Notes under the pieces: generated by a model
What the model saw: the letters and a program-made list of their open reading frames with translations, nothing else
What the model was told of the DNA's origin: nothing
Databases searched by the model: none
From: Candidatus Peregrinibacteria bacterium
Lineage (GTDB): Bacteria; Patescibacteriota; Gracilibacteria; UBA1369
Assembly (NCBI GenBank): GCA_014729615.1
Contig: WJJQ01000014.1
Location: 1-11,670, forward strand
Direction of reading: 5' to 3'
Length of the DNA: 11,670 bases
Shown: piece after piece, positions 7,206 through 11,670 of the stretch
Position numbering within the stretch: the first letter of the stretch is position 1
How the letters are laid out: each line of letters opens with the position of its first letter
Program-made: the position numbers and the translations under genes

Positions 7206-8111
7206 TTACCAAGTATAGGTATTAAAAGACCATTCGGCCAGCACTTTTGTTTCTTGATATCTGTTCGGACTGTTTAAAACCACGGTTAAAATATCGCGTT
7301 CATTTCCATTATTTATTATTGTAATTAGGCATTCGCCGGCTTTGTCCGTTGTGCCGGTTTTCAGTCCTAGTACGTTTAAATAACTGTCCAATAATCTGTT
7401 GGTGGATTCCAGTTTATGCGTTAAATTTCCGTCGGTGCTTTCGATTTCGTATTCTTTTTTGGATACCGCCCGACGAATAAAACTTTTGCCATAAGCATAG
7501 CGACCGAGCAAAGCGAGGTCGTATGCGGTTGAAATGTTACCATCCGGAGTATTTTCATTATTTGATGATTCATCGAGTCCTGTTGGATTAATGAAAGTTG
7601 TTTGCGTTAAATTAAGTTCTTCCGCTTTTTCATTCATTTTATCCACAAATTTCGCAACGGATCCGCTGTTGTGAATTGCAAGAGCAATTGCCGCATCGTT
7701 TCCGGAATTGATTAATGAAGCGTAAAGTAAATTTTCTACAGTTATTTCTTCGCCCTGATATAGCCAGATTTTTGAACCTTCGGTTTGTACCGCTTCGCTT
7801 GGAACTATGACTTTTTCACTTAAGTCGTGTTCCTCTATAATGATTATTGCAGTCATGAGTTTCGTTAAACTGGCAATGTAAAGAGGTTTATGAATATTGT
7901 TATGATGTAAAATCAATCCGCTTTTCAAATCCACCGCTAATGACGCTTTTGCGTCAAGAACAGGTGCAAGTTTGTTTTCCTGTTTTGAAGGTAAAGTTGT
8001 TTCTTCAATCAGTACTGTCTCATTCCAGGGCATAATAAGTGTTTCAGTGCTATGAATTTCAGTGGTGCCCAGCGTACCGGCGGCAACCAAACTTATTAAT
8101 GTTGTAATCAT
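7206..8111 (-). CDS. Serine-type D-Ala-D-Ala carboxypeptidase (peptidase S11 / PBP5 family)
   Basis: This enzyme removes the terminal D-Ala from peptidoglycan stem peptides outside the membrane and so limits cross-linking. The catalytic triad of motifs is complete: SLTK at 81-84 (Ser81, Lys84), SGN at 136-138 and KTG at 251-253 in LGLKTGTTDKAGE. At 301 residues it is a catalytic domain without the usual C-terminal PBP5 stalk or amphipathic anchor. The N-terminus has only a short hydrophobic stretch (about 4-15, LISLVAAGTLG) with no basic residues, a poor signal peptide, so its export route is unclear. The ATG directly follows the LCP stop codon in the same frame. The preceding GAGGA serves as ribosome-binding site. 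Family secure; the exact paralogue (dacA, dacF or other) cannot be decided. Confidence 0.92.
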   Translation of the reverse strand: MITTLISLVAAGTLGTTEIHSTETLIMPWNETVLIEETTLPSKQENKLAPVLDAKASLAVDLKSGLILHHNNIHKPLYIASLTKLMTAIIIIEEHDLSEKVIVPSEAVQTEGSKIWLYQGEEITVENLLYASLINSGNDAAIALAIHNSGSVAKFVDKMNEKAEELNLTQTTFINPTGLDESSNNENTPDGNISTAYDLALLGRYAYGKSFIRRAVSKKEYEIESTDGNLTHKLESTNRLLDSYLNVLGLKTGTTDKAGECLITIINNGNERDILTVVLNSPNRYQETKVLAEWSFNTYTW

Positions 8112-9671
8112 TTATTCCTCGGTAGTTATGGGGGGTGAATTTTCAGTTTCCGTCGGAGCGGTTGTTTCGGTATCTGATGTGTCAGCGACTGTGTCTGCTT
8201 CAGAGTCCGTTTCAGAATCCGAGGTGTTGTTTGTGCTTGGTTTGGCTATCGGTGTTATGTAACGAAGAGAATCGTATGGGTCATCCGGTCTGAATTCCAG
8301 ATAATCGACTCCAAATTCAACAACAATTTGAGAATCGCTGCGCCTTTCACTTTCCAGATAATAATCGGGGATTCCGGCTTGCGTGGGGATTCCGGTCAGT
8401 GACTTAACATATTCCAATGCTTTTGGAGGATTACCTTCTTCATCTGTTTTATAATAAATGGTGGATGTTTCAAGCGGTCTTTCAATGGCGTTTCCATAAT
8501 AAACAACGTTTAAGCAATGTCTGCTTAATATTTCCAATCCTTCGTAGGCAAGTCCCGGTGTTTTGGTTCCGTTCAATACTTGAATTTTATCTTGCGCCAA
8601 AATGGCGTCCATATTGCCGAACACAGTATCCACAAAATAATTTGTATAGTCATAATCATTTCCAGCAGGCAGTAAAACGGCTGCTCCGCTAAAATATTCT
8701 CTTACCGGTGTGTAAAGTAAGCCTCCGCATTCGGTTGGATCATCGTTGAAAACGATTGGATAAAGATCATCTTTATTGTAATCGGAAGCTAATTTCGCGC
8801 CTTCAATGATTTCAGCAAGACTAAGGTTTGTTTCAATACTGTCTCCTACGGAATTATATAATTTCGTTATTTTATTCGGATTAGTAAGAATGTTTAAACT
8901 AAGTGCTTTTTCTTTAATGGCGTTCAATAGATTCTGTTGTCTGCGGGCTCTGTCGAAATCGCTGGTAGTTTTACGGCTTCTGGCGTATTTCAGAGCAGTT
9001 TCACCGTCGAGTGTTTGTAATCCCTCTTCAAGGTAAAACGGTTCAAAATATATTGTACCGTCTTTTGGATAATAGGGGTCATTAATTGTGTTTTCAACCA
9101 TTAGCTCAACACCTCCAAGGCTATCGACTATTTGTTCGAATCCTTTAAAATCAATTTTAACAAAGTATTGGATTTCAAGACCGGTAATATCCGTGATTGT
9201 GTCAGAAAGCGCGTTCATGCCCGCTTCGGTGCTTTCATCGTGATAAATTTCGTAGATGGTGTTGATACGCGTTTGTTCATCTTCAATATAAAAGTCGCGT
9301 GGAATTGACAGCATGGGAACAACTTTTTCTTTGTAATTTATGCTTGCGACTATAATTGTATCGGTAAGATTAGAGCCGTCATGCCCTTTTCCACCGATCC
9401 CGACCATTAATATGTTTGTATTACCGTTTTCATCCGTCATCAAAGTTTTACCAAAAGAAAACACTATGGCTGAAAGGTCAATGCTTTTTAAAGCTTGTAC
9501 AATGCCAAATAATAAAATGAATATTATGGCAACGCTTCCAAAAATGGTGAAAAGATGTACTTTTACCTTTCCGTTTATCCTTTTTTTTGGGGGCAAACTA
9601 TGCTTGAATCTGCTTTTTATAGAATTATTGTCAGATTTATTTCTGCTGATTTTTCTTGTTTTGAAATCCAT
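8112..9671 (-). CDS. LytR-CpsA-Psr (LCP) family glycopolymer-peptidoglycan ligase
   Basis: LCP enzymes move undecaprenyl-pyrophosphate-linked polymers (teichoic acids, capsules, other secondary wall polymers) onto peptidoglycan outside the membrane. The 519 residues comprise a basic cytoplasmic tail (1-37), one membrane helix (about 38-60), the LCP domain (about 84-260), a LytR_C domain (about 360-456, IQVLNGTKTPGLA) and an acidic Ser/Thr/Glu/Asp-rich tail (about 478-519). Diagnostic motifs are DTIIVASINY (104-113), LSIPRDFYI (121-129), RINTIYE (135-141) and YARSRKTTSDFDRARRQQ (229-246), which hold the arginines and aspartates that bind the lipid pyrophosphate. The nearest Shine-Dalgarno, AGGAG at 9689-9693, lies 17 bases before the ATG, and no other start codon lies between. 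The gene follows the SLH/CAP gene by 48 bases and abuts the carboxypeptidase gene. Confidence 0.94.
   Translation of the reverse strand: MDFKTRKISRNKSDNNSIKSRFKHSLPPKKRINGKVKVHLFTIFGSVAIIFILLFGIVQALKSIDLSAIVFSFGKTLMTDENGNTNILMVGIGGKGHDGSNLTDTIIVASINYKEKVVPMLSIPRDFYIEDEQTRINTIYEIYHDESTEAGMNALSDTITDITGLEIQYFVKIDFKGFEQIVDSLGGVELMVENTINDPYYPKDGTIYFEPFYLEEGLQTLDGETALKYARSRKTTSDFDRARRQQNLLNAIKEKALSLNILTNPNKITKLYNSVGDSIETNLSLAEIIEGAKLASDYNKDDLYPIVFNDDPTECGGLLYTPVREYFSGAAVLLPAGNDYDYTNYFVDTVFGNMDAILAQDKIQVLNGTKTPGLAYEGLEILSRHCLNVVYYGNAIERPLETSTIYYKTDEEGNPPKALEYVKSLTGIPTQAGIPDYYLESERRSDSQIVVEFGVDYLEFRPDDPYDSLRYITPIAKPSTNNTSDSETDSEADTVADTSDTETTAPTETENSPPITTEE
8116..8120 (-). promoter_or_regulatory. Ribosome-binding site of the carboxypeptidase gene inside the LCP gene
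   Basis: GAGGA formed by the last two LCP sense codons (GAG GAA) sits 4 bases before the ATG at 8111, across the LCP TAA stop. It supports this start and points to termination-reinitiation coupling of the two genes. Confidence 0.6.
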
Positions 9672-9719
9672 TGATTTTGTAAACGAAGCTCCTATATTTT
9701 ATTGATTTTTGCTGATTTT

Positions 9720-11670
9720 TCAATGCGTTGTGAACAAAAGTGTCACTTTTAGGGAGCCTTCGTTATCGGCCTTAATACCGATGCCCAGTCGGGTCCACTT
9801 TGAATTGAGTAATTCATCGGCTTGTAAAGCCTGTTCAGTGATGGTTTCTTCAAATGCGGATCCTAAAAGCAGCGCCTGAACTTCCTTATTTACTGTGTTT
9901 TGTATCAAATTGACGAGCGAGGTGCCGTTTGGGCTTGTGAAATCGAAAAAATCCTGGTCAACCATTAATTGGCTCCATTCATCCGCAATAGTTTCAAGAT
10001 CGGGGTCACGTGTGAAGATATTTATGCCGTTTTCTGTTCTTTTATTATTGATAGCGCCAAGTAGGCGGTTTTCAAGGTCTTGTAGTGTTCGCGCATTGAA
10101 ACTGTCTTCAGCGAATTCCTGTACTATTATGATTTCATTGTTAATTCCTTGAGCCAGACCAATACCAACTCTTGTCCACTTGGGGTTAAGAACGTTTTCT
10201 CTGTGAATGGCGCTTCGCATTAATCCTTCGTGCGCATATTCCAGGGTTGGGGCGATTGCTATGTTTTCGCTTACTTGTACATCGATGCCATGTTCTTTTC
10301 TGCGATCATCGGGGGACTGACCTTCAAGATTAATGTGGTCGAGATAATTATTCTCAGCCATATCATCAGCATGCAGTTGGGCCAGCTCCGATAGTTGATT
10401 ATCCATAATCACAGTTGGTAAATCGTATTGTTTTCTTTCTTTGTTAATTAATGACAATGCTTCAGATATGCCTATATTTAAAGAAAAGTTTTCATCCGGT
10501 ATTGATAAACGGTTTAAGTCAAAATAATCCGGTAATAATGGAACGCCACTATCAACGTAAATCGGAACATTCACTGCCGCTGACCCTTCGGTTCTGTTAA
10601 TTTCAATTATGTAATTCCCCCGGGTGGGAGGATTGAAAGTATATGTAAAATCGGATCCTTTGTTGATAATTTTTGATCCGGAATATGTATCGGTAGTGGT
10701 ACCGTTATCAATAATGTCGTAAGTTACTAATCCCTGTGGATCAATAATGGCTACGTTTGCGTAAATATCAGTTAAAGCTGTACCGCTGAATGTAACTGAA
10801 TCATTTTTGGAAATGGATTCTTCATAGCTGTTTAAGGTTACACCCTCAGGATCTATTTCTTTTTTTAAATGTTGAGTCGCTTTAAAACTTTTTTCTCTTT
10901 GATCTGACCAGGTGTTATTTGTTGTTCCGCCTTGAGCAAGTAATTTTGTTGTACCTTCTTTAAAATTTTCAAAGGTATTGTAGTCAATGAAAAATTCACC
11001 ATTTTCTTGTCTGCTTAAATATTCAACTATTTCTGAATTCTGTTGTAATGTTATTTTTGTGTATGGTGATTCATTTTGCCATTTAATTCTTGTTTGATCG
11101 TTATTGAATTTAATATCCACGCGGGATGGCATAGGAGCTTTTGTGCCTGTTGTCGGAACGGGTGATTCGGCCAAAACGGAAATGTTCACAATTTTTGATT
11201 TACCTGAGAGGCCGCTTATTAATCCCATTTTATAATTTCCCGGTTTATTAAAATATACTGGAATTTCAAATTTACCGTCTTTTTGTAATCCATAATAATT
11301 AATATAATTTTCAGGATTCGTGACATTTTCAGGGGCAAGAAACATTACGAAGAGTTCCGCATTGCTTGTTGTTGTGCCGGTAAAGTTATAAACTTCATTT
11401 TTGTAAAAAGTATTTGGAAAAGTGCTGTTCATTGTGCCGGCGTCAAAGAAATCGGCTGAGACTGTACTGCTTGTAACGGGCACGAAATCAAAATTCTCAC
11501 TTGCTTCCTGTTCGTCTACAATTTTTTCGTTTTGCTCAAATTCTATGCCGTCAGCGGGATATTTTGATATAAGTGAATCGTCATAAGTGTTTTGATCGCT
11601 AATACTTGTTATGAAAGTGCGAAATAAAATTTCACTTATTTGAGCTCGGTTCAGCTTGGCTTCCGGTATA
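9720..11670 (-). CDS. SLH- and CAP-domain surface protein with two CAP-like domains, N-terminus outside window
   Basis: The frame runs past the right edge, so the true start lies outside. The GTG at 11481-11483 is internal to it and need not be the start. Of 649 visible residues, the first 19 (IPEAKLNRAQISEILFRTF) look like the end of an S-layer homology repeat, which anchors proteins to secondary wall polymers. Residues about 80-370 are beta-rich, Ig-like spacer. A CAP (SCP/PR-1) domain spans about 400-522 with HADDM (His433), LDH (His445), SENIA (468-472) and HRENVL (His489), ending in KWTRVGIG. A second, degenerate CAP-like unit spans about 532-648 with KWTRLGIG but without the tetrad residues. 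Bacterial CAP proteins are secreted and mostly of unknown function. As first visible gene of the envelope operon, it could depend on the LCP enzyme for the polymer its SLH domain binds. CAP secure; SLH moderately so. Confidence 0.85.
   Translation of the reverse strand, partial: IPEAKLNRAQISEILFRTFITSISDQNTYDDSLISKYPADGIEFEQNEKIVDEQEASENFDFVPVTSSTVSADFFDAGTMNSTFPNTFYKNEVYNFTGTTTSNAELFVMFLAPENVTNPENYINYYGLQKDGKFEIPVYFNKPGNYKMGLISGLSGKSKIVNISVLAESPVPTTGTKAPMPSRVDIKFNNDQTRIKWQNESPYTKITLQQNSEIVEYLSRQENGEFFIDYNTFENFKEGTTKLLAQGGTTNNTWSDQREKSFKATQHLKKEIDPEGVTLNSYEESISKNDSVTFSGTALTDIYANVAIIDPQGLVTYDIIDNGTTTDTYSGSKIINKGSDFTYTFNPPTRGNYIIEINRTEGSAAVNVPIYVDSGVPLLPDYFDLNRLSIPDENFSLNIGISEALSLINKERKQYDLPTVIMDNQLSELAQLHADDMAENNYLDHINLEGQSPDDRRKEHGIDVQVSENIAIAPTLEYAHEGLMRSAIHRENVLNPKWTRVGIGLAQGINNEIIIVQEFAEDSFNARTLQDLENRLLGAINNKRTENGINIFTRDPDLETIADEWSQLMVDQDFFDFTSPNGTSLVNLIQNTVNKEVQALLLGSAFEETITEQALQADELLNSKWTRLGIGIKADNEGSLKVTLLFTTH

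Noticed and set aside
8062..8262. Plus-strand Val/Ser-rich open frame near the LCP/carboxypeptidase junction
   Set aside because: It is the complement of the acidic Ser/Thr-rich LCP tail; its composition is explained by that low-complexity sequence.
9703..9720. Tandem TGATTTTT repeat in the gap before the LCP gene
   Set aside because: Only two 8-base copies in a very AT-rich spacer; no reason to call it a regulatory repeat.
9720..9722. Possible recoding of TGA as glycine, as in some CPR lineages
   Set aside because: TGA is the stop of the CAP gene just after a complete domain, and no in-frame TGA is found inside any gene here.
9736..9750. Perfect 15-base palindrome AAAAGTGTCACTTTT
   Set aside because: It falls in the last codons of the CAP gene (Lys-Val-Thr-Leu-Leu) and has no matching copy seen elsewhere; probably a codon coincidence.

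Overview
The window comes from an AT-rich bacterial genome using the standard bacterial code: TAA, TAG and TGA all end genes, and glycine is read from GGN. The gene types (an ECF sigma factor paired with a FecR protein carrying a long helical C-terminus, an SLH/CAP surface protein, an LCP ligase, short intergenic gaps, a large Kelch surface protein) suggest a Patescibacteria/CPR-type organism with a Gram-positive-like envelope. That assignment is inference from gene content only.

Layout. (1) 1-2451, minus strand: a very large Kelch-type beta-propeller surface protein, cut off at the window edge. Its promoter lies in a 108-base divergent region. (2) 2560-3483, plus: a class I fructose-bisphosphatase-family enzyme whose motifs look more like sedoheptulose-1,7-bisphosphatase. 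(3) 3590-6148, plus: an ECF sigma factor followed by a membrane-anchored FecR-domain protein. A good ECF-type promoter match sits in the gap between them. (4) 6143-11670, minus: a compact run of four envelope genes in the order SLH/CAP protein (5' end outside the window), LCP glycopolymer ligase, D,D-carboxypeptidase, MraY. The last two junctions have 0 and 1 base between genes, so this is almost certainly one operon.

How the parts fit. MraY makes lipid I for peptidoglycan. The carboxypeptidase trims stem peptides. LCP proteins attach secondary polymers to peptidoglycan, and SLH domains typically bind such polymers. The minus-strand operon therefore reads as a wall-plus-surface-layer assembly unit. 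The sigma/FecR pair ends against it (stop codons overlap) and could be an envelope-sensing circuit, but nothing in the window proves that it controls these genes.

The most interesting items are the SBPase-like enzyme, the self-contained sigma/FecR circuit with its own candidate ECF promoter, the degenerate second CAP domain, and the abutting in-frame LCP stop / carboxypeptidase start. No tRNA, rRNA, CRISPR array, insertion sequence or phage gene was seen. No stretch longer than 108 bases lacks a gene.
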